A DNA stretch of 64,000 nucleotides, from assembly GCF_002954265.1 (NCBI RefSeq), contig NZ_PPSL01000006.1, forward strand, positions 310,001 to 374,000, given 5' to 3'. Position 1 is the first letter of the stretch; each line of letters starts with the position of its first letter. Below the pieces are notes generated by a model. It was not told the DNA's origin. It did no database searches and saw nothing but the letters and a program-made list of their open reading frames with translations. Of this stretch, positions 27,808 to 36,936 are shown piece after piece. This DNA comes from Flavipsychrobacter stenotrophus. Lineage in GTDB: Bacteria > Bacteroidota > Bacteroidia > Chitinophagales > Chitinophagaceae. Both the position numbers and the translations under genes were made by a program.

Positions 27808-28548
27808 TTACCGAGGTATTGTAATGTTGAATAATACTATGTACTCACTAACCGTGTTCGCTGGCTTCACCATATACGCATTGATGGTAGTTATTATGGT
27901 TATGGGATTGTCATCCGCTACAAGATCTATAGTCGAAAAGTAGCCGCCGCCATACATCGGTAGCATTGCCGGATCAGCGGAGAACAAGCCTGCCACTACC
28001 GTTGCCTGTGAGCCAAATAAACCTACTGGCGATGGATTACTTGTATGATTCCAACTGATCAATGGTATGGCCATACGTGCAGGCGGGTCAGGAAAATCAG
28101 CTGGAGAATTCACGTATAAATAACCCTTCATGTGGAATGATCTATCTAGCGAATCAACCCACCATGTAAAATCAACGTCTATATTACCATGACCTGGCCC
28201 CAGAGTATAGTATGTATTGTAAGAAATATACGGCCTGTAGACGTTAAACCACCTATCATATACAAGACTATCAAAGGTCCTGGTACTCACCTTACCACTA
28301 TCGCCTATCTGCACCATACCCGCACTCAGTGTTGGTATCTTTATCCTATTGTCGCTGTTCCTGTAAGTAAACGGCACCTTAAACTTTGCATTCTTGGGCG
28401 CACCAGGCACACTATCATACGTCCCAACCATATAAGTATTGGGCGTAACATCCTTAGCCGGAAACTGGCTGAATTTAACCGGCTGTGCCATTGCTTTCAC
28501 GGTGAGCAACGCAACAAAAACAAGTAATAAACTGATCTGCTTTTTCAT
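27808..28548 (-). CDS. Exported phage protein of unknown function
   Basis: 246 aa with a clear Sec signal peptide (MKKQISLLLVFVALLTVKAM, cleavage near AMA-QP). The rest is beta-rich. It lies inside the baseplate cluster between the LysM-like gene and the gp47-like gene. It may be a lysogenic-conversion protein or a virion component with an unusual leader. Confidence 0.65.
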   Translation of the reverse strand: MKKQISLLLVFVALLTVKAMAQPVKFSQFPAKDVTPNTYMVGTYDSVPGAPKNAKFKVPFTYRNSDNRIKIPTLSAGMVQIGDSGKVSTRTFDSLVYDRWFNVYRPYISYNTYYTLGPGHGNIDVDFTWWVDSLDRSFHMKGYLYVNSPADFPDPPARMAIPLISWNHTSNPSPVGLFGSQATVVAGLFSADPAMLPMYGGGYFSTIDLVADDNPITIITTINAYMVKPANTVSEYIVLFNITIPR

Positions 28549-28564
28549 ATTTTGATATTAAATT

Positions 28565-28873
28565 TTAGTCTTCTGAAATAATTACCTCTCCATCTTCATT
28601 TACAATGCCGTCGCCATCTTCGCTTTCCATTGCAGTTCCGGCAGGTAATCCCATTGTCCCCAATACATAGCCGTTGGCATTCAGGTAACTGGTTATGGCA
28701 GTATTAGTGGGTGCATCATCAGGGATAACAAGTACACGACCCGAAGGCACATATGCAGAGGGAGAAATCCCATTTGCAAAAGCCACATGCACCAATGCTT
28801 CCTGAGTACCGGTAGCGTTGATCACTGCATCACTTAATGTCTGCCTTGGCTGTACTATGTATGTTCTTGGCAT
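28565..28873 (-). CDS. LysM-like tail protein
   Basis: About 102 aa from the ATG at 28873 (MPRTYIVQPRQTLSDAV); a longer start at 28894 would overlap the upstream gene. The first 50 residues have a LysM-type pattern (YIVQPRQTL ... SGRVLVIP). Small LysM proteins in Mu-like tails sit near the tube and tape-measure genes and may help the tail cross peptidoglycan. The C-terminus is acidic. Confidence 0.6.
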   Translation of the reverse strand: MPRTYIVQPRQTLSDAVINATGTQEALVHVAFANGISPSAYVPSGRVLVIPDDAPTNTAITSYLNANGYVLGTMGLPAGTAMESEDGDGIVNEDGEVIISED

Positions 28874-28877
28874 ATGA

Positions 28878-29171
28878 TTACTTATAAATTGCATTGGTCA
28901 CTATCTTGCCATTCTCCACGGCCACCTTATTCACCTTCATGCCATCACCGACAAACTTTTCACTTATCTTCTGCAATAGTGCCGATGGCCCTTCATCATC
29001 CTTGTAGCGGCCAGCACCTACAGTTGCGTCCGGGTACTGCTTTATTTCGCCTTCATTCAGTAACAGCAGTAACTTTTCATTCTGTACAGTGCTATCACCA
29101 ATTACAAAATCACCATCCACTATCAGTAGATCAAAATCATCATCGAGCAGTATATCTTTCGGATTAGCCAT
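28878..29171 (-). CDS. Baseplate wedge protein, gpW/gp25-like (Mu gp46 position)
   Basis: 97 aa. D-L-x-I-V-x-G-D-F-V-I-G-D-S near the start followed by LLLLNEGEIKQYPDATVG is the pattern seen in small gp25-like/gp46 baseplate proteins. Overlaps the upstream spike gene by 8 bp. Confidence 0.65.
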   Translation of the reverse strand: MANPKDILLDDDFDLLIVDGDFVIGDSTVQNEKLLLLLNEGEIKQYPDATVGAGRYKDDEGPSALLQKISEKFVGDGMKVNKVAVENGKIVTNAIYK

Positions 29172-29793
29172 GTGTTGTATTCTCGCTTTTAAGTTCAGTA
29201 TCAGTTGAAGAAGTCAGAAAATCACTTGCCCAGCTTGCCGCCAATGTCTTCAGTGCAGCACCACCATCACCCGGGGCAACAATCCACGCTACAAATATTT
29301 GCTTGAGGGTATTAAGATCATATTCCAGGTTGTTCAACTTCGTTACCAGCTCCATCACCTTCACCAGTCCGCCGAATGCATCCCCATTAATCTTTACCTT
29401 ACTTTCCGTATCAACGGTTATCTTATAGTCACCGGCCTTTATTGACACCCCGCCGTCTCTTATTATTATCCATGCATTACCTATCCTCACCTCGAACCCA
29501 TCCAGCACACTGCATTTTACAATCCCCATATTCCCGCCACCGTCCAGCTCAGCCACCCATACCACACTATCTACAGCAGGTATCAATATCATCCCGCTTG
29601 TTACCTCCAGTGCTGCATTCACAAATACACCCTCTGTTACATTGTCTTCATCATTCTCGTTCAGAACCACTTTGCAGGTATAGTCACCGGTATTCACCTC
29701 CTTCACTATGCCCGTATAGATCACAGCGCCACCAGATAGCATTTCAACTATCTCTCTCATATCTTCAGCGGCCTTCTTTATCGTTTGGCTCAT
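29164..29793 (-). CDS. Baseplate spike protein (gpV/Mu gp45-like)
   Basis: 209 aa. An OB-fold-like domain (YTGIVKEVNTGDYTCKVVLN) is followed by a beta-helical stretch (VRIGNAWIIIRDGGVSIKAGDYKITVD), the plan of membrane-piercing tail spikes, then a helical C-terminus. It lies just downstream of the hub gene. Confidence 0.65.
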   Translation of the reverse strand: MSQTIKKAAEDMREIVEMLSGGAVIYTGIVKEVNTGDYTCKVVLNENDEDNVTEGVFVNAALEVTSGMILIPAVDSVVWVAELDGGGNMGIVKCSVLDGFEVRIGNAWIIIRDGGVSIKAGDYKITVDTESKVKINGDAFGGLVKVMELVTKLNNLEYDLNTLKQIFVAWIVAPGDGGAALKTLAASWASDFLTSSTDTELKSENTTHG

Positions 29794-29803
29794 GGTGTGT
29801 TTA

Positions 29804-30820
29804 TTAACTCTTAAAACTCATTTTAGGTCCTACCTCTACATTTCGCCACGCTCCACTCGTACCAAATGTTACTTCCGTACTCTCAGCCATGTAAAAACCT
29901 GCGCTTTCCGGGTATCTGCTGTCCTGTATATACATCTTATATCCCGGTTGGCAGTAAGGCTGTAGATACCCGCTTATTCGGCCTTCAAAGCCGGTGTAGT
30001 TCTTTTGGTACTGCATTTCATTGGCAATGCGTTTCATGTTGGCCACGTCAGGTATATTGTTATTTATGGCCTTCACTTTATTGCCCAGCACCTTCTTTTC
30101 ACTTTCAGTCGCTATCCTTCTACCGGTTGCCAGAGTGCCCCCAAACAATACCTGCACTGGTTCACTGGGCGTTTTTATCTTCAGCCGGTTATCGCGCATA
30201 CAGTTATAACCAATCCTGTATTTTACACCACCAATAGCAAACGGATCTACTCCTTCATGGTAGGCGGTGTAAGTCAATCCGCACCACAGTTTTTTAGGAG
30301 TGATAAAGAAGATCGTGATCACGTTCTGACAAATCTTCCTTATCTCGCTTATTATATCAGTACCACCGGCATTATCAAGAGTTATATTCTTCAGCGCAAT
30401 GTCATCCTGTACATACAACTCTATCTCTGTGCCCTTTACAGCCTTATCCAGTAGTTCTTTTACACTGGTCGATGCATAGAAGCCTTTTAGGTTTTTATTC
30501 AATCGCAATAGCCTGTTATAGCCCTCACATTCAATCGTCAGCTGATCACCGGGCATCAGCCCCTTTACAAACCCTTCAAATTCTGTTTTCAACTGGCCGT
30601 TGTATCCTAGCTCCACTTTTATCTTATCACCCTCTGCAAATACATTGCTCAAAGTCTCCACTGCGCTTGTACCACCATTCTTCCTTTTCACCCTTGCTAG
30701 GCTCGGCAGCATCAGGTTACAAGCATCAGCCGCACTATGCACGCTCCTGTTTATCCTGGCATTCATTACACCCGAGAAACTAAATCCGCCGATCGTTATT
30801 TTACTGCTCAGTACAAACAT
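29804..30820 (-). CDS. Baseplate hub protein (gpD/Mu gp44-like)
   Basis: 338 aa. Late-control-D/VgrG-hub-like pattern with an N-terminal beta barrel (KIKVELGYNGQLKTEFEGFVKG) and the QLTIECEGYNRLLRL strand region. It forms the hub to which the spike attaches. Overlaps the next gene upstream by one base. Confidence 0.65.
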   Translation of the reverse strand: MFVLSSKITIGGFSFSGVMNARINRSVHSAADACNLMLPSLARVKRKNGGTSAVETLSNVFAEGDKIKVELGYNGQLKTEFEGFVKGLMPGDQLTIECEGYNRLLRLNKNLKGFYASTSVKELLDKAVKGTEIELYVQDDIALKNITLDNAGGTDIISEIRKICQNVITIFFITPKKLWCGLTYTAYHEGVDPFAIGGVKYRIGYNCMRDNRLKIKTPSEPVQVLFGGTLATGRRIATESEKKVLGNKVKAINNNIPDVANMKRIANEMQYQKNYTGFEGRISGYLQPYCQPGYKMYIQDSRYPESAGFYMAESTEVTFGTSGAWRNVEVGPKMSFKS

Positions 30821-31428
30821 TATCCTATTTCCTCCAGATCAAATATTGAATTACTTGTTAATCGTAGATCATAGCCTACCACATGCTGCACACCCGGATG
30901 CGCCGGTATGTTGATGCTCTCAACAATAACATTATAGCCCATGCCATTTAGATAGATGTCGGTTTTTACGTTTCTGAGTGCCATGGCGCTGCCACTTACA
31001 AACACATCCCTAAGCATTTTCTCCAGGTCTTCAGGATACTCATTACCCTTGCCGATCAATAAGCCCTTAATATTGATATTGTAGCTGTTGATATTCACAA
31101 CCTGGTTCACAGCTCCCTCACGCTCAGTCATTCCGGTTTTAATGATCGTTTTTGTATTGTCGATCGCCACCACTGCAAAAGGCAAATCCCAGATCACATT
31201 TAGTCCGGAGGTTACCGCTCCATCAGGAAGAACGATGCCGCCACCGGCGAAGGTTACTGTAGCTGGCAGATAATAATCCCTGCCAAACTGATCCTTTTTA
31301 TAATAAGGGCTACCATAGTCACCATACTGTTTACGGCTGAAAACGTCCGCAACTGGTGCAAATTCAAAGCCTGCGTCCACACCGTGCACATCACTAAACA
31401 ACTGCGCTATTGATAATTGAATCGACAT
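30820..31428 (-). CDS. Tail/baseplate protein, DUF6046-like
   Basis: 202 aa. Conserved-looking core KKDQFGRDYYLPATVTF followed by a beta-rich domain. This type is common between tape measure and hub in Bacteroidota Mu-like phages. The DUF assignment is from memory and tentative. Confidence 0.55.
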   Translation of the reverse strand: MSIQLSIAQLFSDVHGVDAGFEFAPVADVFSRKQYGDYGSPYYKKDQFGRDYYLPATVTFAGGGIVLPDGAVTSGLNVIWDLPFAVVAIDNTKTIIKTGMTEREGAVNQVVNINSYNINIKGLLIGKGNEYPEDLEKMLRDVFVSGSAMALRNVKTDIYLNGMGYNVIVESINIPAHPGVQHVVGYDLRLTSNSIFDLEEIG

Positions 31429-31492
31429 TTAAACGCCCTTTAAATTCTATTTAAAATTGCCCGTAAGTGGGCCATCTATTAACTACGCTATA

Positions 31493-33319
31493 CTACAATG
31501 CGTCCTTTATGGAATGGATGACGCTCGCAAATATTTCTTCCTGGTCACGTCTGCTATACTGCTTTGCCTCTTCCATACTAGCCACATGAAACGTCTGATC
31601 CTTGATCATTGGCGCATTCAGGTTAATAACTATCTGCCTGCTACCACCACCACTAATTCTTTTACTTGAATCAGATACAGCAGTACTTAGATCGGCGTTT
31701 CCTTTGCCCGATGCGGCCATATCAGCTACCATCTTATAGCCACCGGCCATTATATCGTTTTGCTTTATACCCATCGGGCTAATAGACCAATCAGAGCTTT
31801 TTATAGGCACACCCTTGGTAAACTGCCCCGTTTTCATAAATGAGATCATCTCACTGTCTTCATTCATCCAGGGCTGCAACCCGCCATACTGCATTATCTT
31901 TTTATATAGTGCAGCCTCATCACCTGGTTGTACGTTCCATCCACCTCCGCCCCCTCTTTTGCTCCAGGCAGGAAGGTTATCGTAGTAATTATTTGCACCG
32001 GCTGCAGCACCGGTAAAGTCGATGTCTGTTTTTGCAATGTCAAGAACTCCACCAACGGCACTCGCCACTGGCTTTGCAATACCGGCAACCAGTTTTATGG
32101 CCGGTGTAAGATCATTCAGTATTACGGTCGACAGGTCTAGCATGCTTTTGCCAAGGCTCTTCACCTCTTCGCTCAGTAGCAATGCTGCCACAGGCTTCAG
32201 CAATCCCGCCATGCTGCTGCCAAAATCCAATATTGAAGGCAGCATATCCTGGAAGGCACCAAACAGCTGTTCTGTAATTGGTATTAGCTTCTCCAGTACA
32301 GATGGCAGCTTATCAACAAGAGGCTGCATGCTATCTATAAACTTACCCCATACCGGCATTAGCTTTTCACCAAATTCCTGTATAGCCATACTGGCATTAC
32401 CCTTCATTGCATCCCACTTGCCAAACGGGGTTTTGCCCATGTCATTAAGCATTCCGGCATGGCGGCCTTTACCCGTTGTATCCCATATCATCGCCTGCCT
32501 TACCATTGTAGACGATATAAGACCATTGCTCATATCATCACGCAACTTGTCCATGCTCTTGCCGGTATGCTTGCTGATCACCTCTAGCGGATTGAATCCC
32601 GAAGAGGTATATTGGCGCAGATCATCACCTTGCAACCTTCCTACCGAGTTTGTTTGTGCAAAAGCATAAGTGAGCAGCTTCATTTTCTCAGCATCGCCAC
32701 CGGCTATATCGCCCAGCATCTTTAGGTCGGGCATTATTTCCTTTACAGCTGTGCCATAGCTCAGCAGCATTTTAGCATCGTCATACAACTCAGTGCCAAA
32801 TATGCTATCCTTTATGTAGTTGGTCAGTTCACTGTACAGCTGCGCACCTTCCTTCTGGCCACCCAGTACACCAAATTGAGTTTTGTTCCTGCTGGCATCC
32901 ATGCCCGCAGCTATTACATTCTGTCCACCACCAATCGCAAATGCACCTCCGGCAGTTACTGCTTGTGCGGCAATATTGCCATAAAAACTACCCTGTGCCA
33001 GTCTGCCTAGTGATGTTCCACCATGTCCTGTACTACTCGGCCCGGATAATTTGTTTATCCTGGTCTCCAGTGCAGCTATGTCCCTGTTGGCTGCTGTTAT
33101 CTGGCGGGTATCAATACTTATGTCACGCTTTTTCCTCAGGGCATCCAGCTGCTGGTTCATGCCCGCAATGCTCTGCGTGGCATATTTGCTTTGGCGCTGA
33201 GTATTGGCTATAGTATTGTTCACAGCATTCATTACCTTATTAGCATTACTGCTAACAGAGGCAAGACCCTGTTCATGAAACCTTACTACAAAATCAATAA
33301 AATCGCTGCCAAATGCCAT
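31493..33319 (-). CDS. Tail tape measure protein
   Basis: 608 aa. A long helical N-terminus (heptad-like, residues 1-90) precedes a glycine/alanine-rich hydrophobic centre. TMP-type sequence LLTYAFAQTNSVGRLQGDDLRQY and MVRQAM fits the family. Its length sets tail length, and about 600 residues predicts a fairly short contractile tail. Confidence 0.85.
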   Translation of the reverse strand: MAFGSDFIDFVVRFHEQGLASVSSNANKVMNAVNNTIANTQRQSKYATQSIAGMNQQLDALRKKRDISIDTRQITAANRDIAALETRINKLSGPSSTGHGGTSLGRLAQGSFYGNIAAQAVTAGGAFAIGGGQNVIAAGMDASRNKTQFGVLGGQKEGAQLYSELTNYIKDSIFGTELYDDAKMLLSYGTAVKEIMPDLKMLGDIAGGDAEKMKLLTYAFAQTNSVGRLQGDDLRQYTSSGFNPLEVISKHTGKSMDKLRDDMSNGLISSTMVRQAMIWDTTGKGRHAGMLNDMGKTPFGKWDAMKGNASMAIQEFGEKLMPVWGKFIDSMQPLVDKLPSVLEKLIPITEQLFGAFQDMLPSILDFGSSMAGLLKPVAALLLSEEVKSLGKSMLDLSTVILNDLTPAIKLVAGIAKPVASAVGGVLDIAKTDIDFTGAAAGANNYYDNLPAWSKRGGGGGWNVQPGDEAALYKKIMQYGGLQPWMNEDSEMISFMKTGQFTKGVPIKSSDWSISPMGIKQNDIMAGGYKMVADMAASGKGNADLSTAVSDSSKRISGGGSRQIVINLNAPMIKDQTFHVASMEEAKQYSRRDQEEIFASVIHSIKDAL

Positions 33320-33334
33320 ATCTATTAAAACTTA

Positions 33335-33360
33335 AATGCCCGCCCATTCAGGCGGGCATT
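33335..33360. terminator. GC-rich hairpin
   Basis: AATGCCCGCC pairs perfectly with GGCGGGCATT across a 6-nt loop, between the small gene at 33362 and the tape measure gene. It may attenuate transcription into the tape measure gene. Confidence 0.55.
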
Positions 33361-33361
33361 G

Positions 33362-33547
33362 TTACTTTTTCCTTTTCGTTACTAACCCAAGCTTTGCCAG
33401 TTCTATCGACTCCAGTATCTCCTGCGTTCTCAGATATTCCAGGTTCGCATATTTCTGAGCAAACTCTTCGTCAGTTAATGATTGATGATCTACTCCCGGC
33501 AGATAATATTCAAAAACCGTTTCAGCATAACCTAAGGGATCGGCCAC
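33362..33547 (-). CDS. Small tail protein in tail-chaperone 2 position
   Basis: 61 aa from a GTG at 33547. It follows the putative chaperone in the -1 frame, 20 bp after its stop. In Mu-like phages this slot is filled by a frameshift product of the tail assembly chaperone. I see no convincing slippery heptamer here. Confidence 0.55.
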   Translation of the reverse strand: MADPLGYAETVFEYYLPGVDHQSLTDEEFAQKYANLEYLRTQEILESIELAKLGLVTKRKK

Positions 33548-33567
33548 CGGGCCTCCTGCCGCATCCC

Positions 33568-33933
33568 TTATAAGTTTACCAGGGTAGCCTTCTTACCTTC
33601 CAGCTTCACTTTTAGTTCCTGGCTGATGCCTATAAACATCTGGTCGTCTGTCAGTATCTCATTGCTACCACCTATAAACGTCAGTGTGGCCAGTTCTTCA
33701 AACACATGGAGTGCTTTGTCGCGGTCTGCCTTGCTCATTGCGCAGTTCAGTTCATTGCGCCCTGGGTTTTTAAAGTAGGCTATATGCCCGTCTACCGATA
33801 GAGCGTAAATGCCATACTTGTATTTTGCCTTCCACTCTTTGATCTGGTCTTCAGTTGCCACGCCGATCAACGTTGCTTCCTGCTTTCCACCGGTGCTATC
33901 GCCCGTTGGGCTAAATAAAAAATATCTCTTCAT
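33568..33933 (-). CDS. Tail assembly chaperone (Mu gp41 position)
   Basis: 121 aa between the tube gene and the tape measure gene, where tail assembly chaperones are coded. No recognisable domain motif; the role is inferred from order and size. Confidence 0.55.
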   Translation of the reverse strand: MKRYFLFSPTGDSTGGKQEATLIGVATEDQIKEWKAKYKYGIYALSVDGHIAYFKNPGRNELNCAMSKADRDKALHVFEELATLTFIGGSNEILTDDQMFIGISQELKVKLEGKKATLVNL

Positions 33934-33978
33934 AAAAATTATTGATTAAATAAATAATGAATTGGTTACTTGCCGGAC

Positions 33979-34404
33979 CTAAACGATATCCAGGCAAAGG
34001 AATGGCATGGTGATTGGCATCTGTGTGGCTCCCTGATCCCAGCCCTTCTCGAATTCCGATATTTCCACACCTACTAGCGTATCTGTCTCCAGTGGCCTTC
34101 CTTTCGCCTCCTGGTAAACAACTACAATGGTCATGCTTACATCAAGAATATCCTTGCCGCCGGCCGCCACCGCAGCTTTATTCATTGAATCAACAGCTCC
34201 CTTCAACGCAGTTATCTCACCACCACAGGTCTCATTGCCACTCTGTATGCCTATTGCTTTATTGCCAGAGCCGTGCAGATGCGTTTTTACTTTAGATTTC
34301 TTATACTTGATTCCCTCGATCTTGGTTGAAGTACCACCTTCTATGTAAATGGTCATATCCGCCCATTCACATTCCTTGCTATCAAAAAAAGTTACACCTG
34401 CCAT
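33979..34404 (-). CDS. Tail tube protein
   Basis: 141 aa, beta-rich, following the sheath gene as in all contractile-tail phages. KYKKSKVKTHLHGSGNKAIG and KGRPLETDTLVGVEI are the sort of strands seen in tube proteins. Mu equivalent: gpM. Confidence 0.7.
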   Translation of the reverse strand: MAGVTFFDSKECEWADMTIYIEGGTSTKIEGIKYKKSKVKTHLHGSGNKAIGIQSGNETCGGEITALKGAVDSMNKAAVAAGGKDILDVSMTIVVVYQEAKGRPLETDTLVGVEISEFEKGWDQGATQMPITMPFLCLDIV

Positions 34405-34468
34405 ATAAAAAATATTGTTGTTTGAATTAATTAAGAAAAACTACCTACTATCTACTATCTACCATCTA

Positions 34469-35620
34469 CTACAGCGCAGGATTATCAAACCCCAGTTTAA
34501 TATCTATCGTTGTCGCATAACCTACTGGCACTATGCTCAATTCCACATTCAGGACGTTGGTAGATAATATATTCTGATTAGGATTAATTTTACAAGTCAC
34601 GCTGCTGATCTCTCTATTTATAGTCATTGTATTATTGATCTGGTTTTCCACCTTTTGACTGATCGTCTTGCAATAACCAACATCGAGCTTTCCTTCTACA
34701 ACAAAAACTTCATCATCCACCTCCTGCACAAAAGTTGCATAGGTCAGTTTCTGCACCTTGTCAATTACACGGCCACGAGACAAGAAATGGTAATCGTCAG
34801 TAGTGGCACTGGCCGTATCATCACCGCTGAAGAAGTAGCCACCAACATTAGGGTAAGTGGTTAAAGTGATATAGCCTTTAGCTGCTATTAATGCTGGGTC
34901 ATTGGGTAGCGTCTCCAGTGCATCTGCTCCCAGATATGCTTCCGCTGCTGTCAGCGCACCGGTCCTTACCCTGCTCACTTTACGCATAACAGGTACGCTT
35001 GCCAGTCTTCCAAGCAGCATGCCGAGAGCAGCACTCGCACTAGCCACAGTATCACCTATCAATATAGCTACCCTGTTATGAGCCAATTGCGTAAGATCAG
35101 CAAGGTCGGCTACCGTCCCGTTATAACTTGTACCACCAAGTATGAACCTCAATGGCTTCTGTCCGGTTGCGTACTCTGAGCATATAGATTGTAGACCTAT
35201 TAATGCACCTGAGTAGTCGTCATTGATAGCATCATTGGTAGTTTGTTCTCCGTCATACACTGCATTATCATCACACATCAATCCGCCAAAGCATATTTTA
35301 CCTTGCGCATAGTCCAGAAGTGTTGGTACAAAAGGCAGCATTGAATCATAGGTAGCAGTATTAGCAGTCAGCAGAAAATACAACTGCGCACCCTTACCCG
35401 CTTCATCATAAAACTCTTTTATCTGCTTAAAAGCAAACGGGTTACCATCCTTAGTAATGCCCAGACCTAGAAGGTCATCCATAGAAGTGATCAGCTTTGG
35501 TGTTCCCACTGCATAATCGCCTTCCGGTACACCGGTGATGATCATACCGCATACACCATCCGCAGTTTGCAATGTGCTACCTAATTGGCCATTCGCTAAC
35601 GTTATATTAACTCCGCTCAT
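34469..35620 (-). CDS. Tail sheath protein, DUF2586-like
   Basis: 383 aa. Starts MSGVNITLANGQLG and includes the SMDDLLGLGI and KEFYDEAGKGAQLYFLL pattern of DUF2586 sheath proteins. It contracts to drive the tube through the cell envelope. Mu equivalent: gpL. Confidence 0.85.
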   Translation of the reverse strand: MSGVNITLANGQLGSTLQTADGVCGMIITGVPEGDYAVGTPKLITSMDDLLGLGITKDGNPFAFKQIKEFYDEAGKGAQLYFLLTANTATYDSMLPFVPTLLDYAQGKICFGGLMCDDNAVYDGEQTTNDAINDDYSGALIGLQSICSEYATGQKPLRFILGGTSYNGTVADLADLTQLAHNRVAILIGDTVASASAALGMLLGRLASVPVMRKVSRVRTGALTAAEAYLGADALETLPNDPALIAAKGYITLTTYPNVGGYFFSGDDTASATTDDYHFLSRGRVIDKVQKLTYATFVQEVDDEVFVVEGKLDVGYCKTISQKVENQINNTMTINREISSVTCKINPNQNILSTNVLNVELSIVPVGYATTIDIKLGFDNPAL

Positions 35621-35658
35621 ATAAAAAAGTTGTTTTTATGACAATTCATTATACACTC

Positions 35659-35755
35659 TCCTCTTTTTGAAAGAGGAGTACCCGCCTTTTCGGCGGGGGA
35701 GGTGATTACTCCCCGTCTTGCACTGCCAAGGCCCGCCCCATTTACGGGAGCGGGC
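35659..35755. terminator. Cluster of three hairpins between sheath and upstream gene
   Basis: Three inverted repeats follow each other in the 258-bp gap: CTCCTCTT/AAGAGGAG (35659-35679), CCCGCC/GGCGGG (35681-35697) and GCCCGC/GCGGGC (35731-35755). They probably act as terminator or RNA-processing sites that set sheath/tube expression apart. Confidence 0.55.
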
Positions 35756-35878
35756 CATTAGCGTTATTATCAGAGCTTAGACGCTCAGTGCTGGGGCTAC
35801 TTCACAACTTCACCCCTCGTTGGTTCTCATTATCAGAGCATCATGCCCATCCTTTTATCCTTTCAATCATGGTTCAGA

Positions 35879-36364
35879 CTATACTGCCGCCAGCGCTTCC
35901 TCCGCTGCCTTCACCTCACCTTCGGCCACCGGCACTGCCGCAATAGCCGTTTCAAGGGCTGTTGTTGCCTTCTTTACTGCATTGGTCGCTGCTGTCTTCT
36001 GTGGGCCGGTAGCATCAGGCAGCAATCCTGCCTTGTTAGCTGTAGCCTGTTCCAGGTTCGCAGTTGCAGTACCTACCGCTGCCTTTGCACTTTCCAGAGC
36101 CAGTCTCTTTTCGCCCAGGTTCTTTTCTGCCTGTTCGCGTGGGGTCAAAACAACTTCCTTTGATTCGCTCCCGCTCTTCGCTTCCGCCGCTGCAATTGCC
36201 TGTGCCCTGGTCACAGTTTCCACCTTGCCGGTGCCTTTCCCTGCTTTCTTCAGTGCGCTGGCCTGCGTTTTTGCATCCTGCTCTTTCTTAAAGCCTGTTC
36301 CACATTCTGTGAAATACAGTACCTCCGCTTTCGGATTACTGTTGAATACTTCAATTTTCTTCAT
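35879..36364 (-). CDS. Ala/Lys-rich coiled-coil phage protein
   Basis: 161 aa. A short N-terminal head (MKKIEVFNSNPKAEVLYFTECG) is followed by about 110 residues of alanine-rich helix, likely a coiled coil. It lies between lysis genes and sheath. Unknown function; a head-tail joining or connector role is possible. Confidence 0.5.
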   Translation of the reverse strand: MKKIEVFNSNPKAEVLYFTECGTGFKKEQDAKTQASALKKAGKGTGKVETVTRAQAIAAAEAKSGSESKEVVLTPREQAEKNLGEKRLALESAKAAVGTATANLEQATANKAGLLPDATGPQKTAATNAVKKATTALETAIAAVPVAEGEVKAAEEALAAV

Positions 36365-36394
36365 TGCTTATAAATTGAAAAGTTTAAAATTTGA

Positions 36395-36934
36395 TTAGTA
36401 TTTGATAAAGGCAAACATTCCTGCAGAGTTCACCATCCTGTTCCTTCTGGCTACCATGTAACCCTCTCTACTACCGTCATCATTGGTATTGCCTTCTATG
36501 GTCTTTAGCATAATACCTGCCTTAGTGATCGCCACCGCTTCAATTAATCCGGTATGGCCCGTTCCGTTGGCAAACCTCATTATGAACTGCATACCTGGTA
36601 CTAATAACTCCGGCTGTGCAATAGCCTGTGCAACGGTAACAATCTGCAAAGGGTTTGTTTTATTGTAGCAGACCAACACACCGCCCGTTTTTACCACTGG
36701 AGAGCTAACACCCAGTTGCTTTGCAGCTTGCAGATACAACCAGTAAACTAAAGCTGCACACCATGCATAACCACCACCCAGTCCTACTGATCGCAGGTAT
36801 TCTTCTACACGCGGCCCTTTGTTGCTATTCTTTGGCACTTCCTGTACGCCTATTTCCTTCCTGGCTAATTCCAGTACAGCCATCATCAGGCTCTTACCAT
36901 TAACCACAATGGGCGTATAAATTGGCTTGGTCAT
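36395..36934 (-). CDS. Endolysin with CHAP/NlpC-P60-like domain
   Basis: 179 aa. Catalytic Cys59 lies in YAWCAALVYW and His127 in GTGHTGLIE, the Cys-His arrangement of CHAP amidases/endopeptidases. No signal peptide, so holin would release it. It is the last gene of the four-gene lysis cassette. Confidence 0.85.
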   Translation of the reverse strand: MTKPIYTPIVVNGKSLMMAVLELARKEIGVQEVPKNSNKGPRVEEYLRSVGLGGGYAWCAALVYWLYLQAAKQLGVSSPVVKTGGVLVCYNKTNPLQIVTVAQAIAQPELLVPGMQFIMRFANGTGHTGLIEAVAITKAGIMLKTIEGNTNDDGSREGYMVARRNRMVNSAGMFAFIKY

Positions 36935-36936
36935 AG

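Noticed and set aside
33547-33600. Programmed -1 frameshift joining the two tail chaperone frames
   Set aside because: Frames are in the -1 relation, but no X-XXY-YYZ heptamer is found near the stop; a GTG start explains the second gene.
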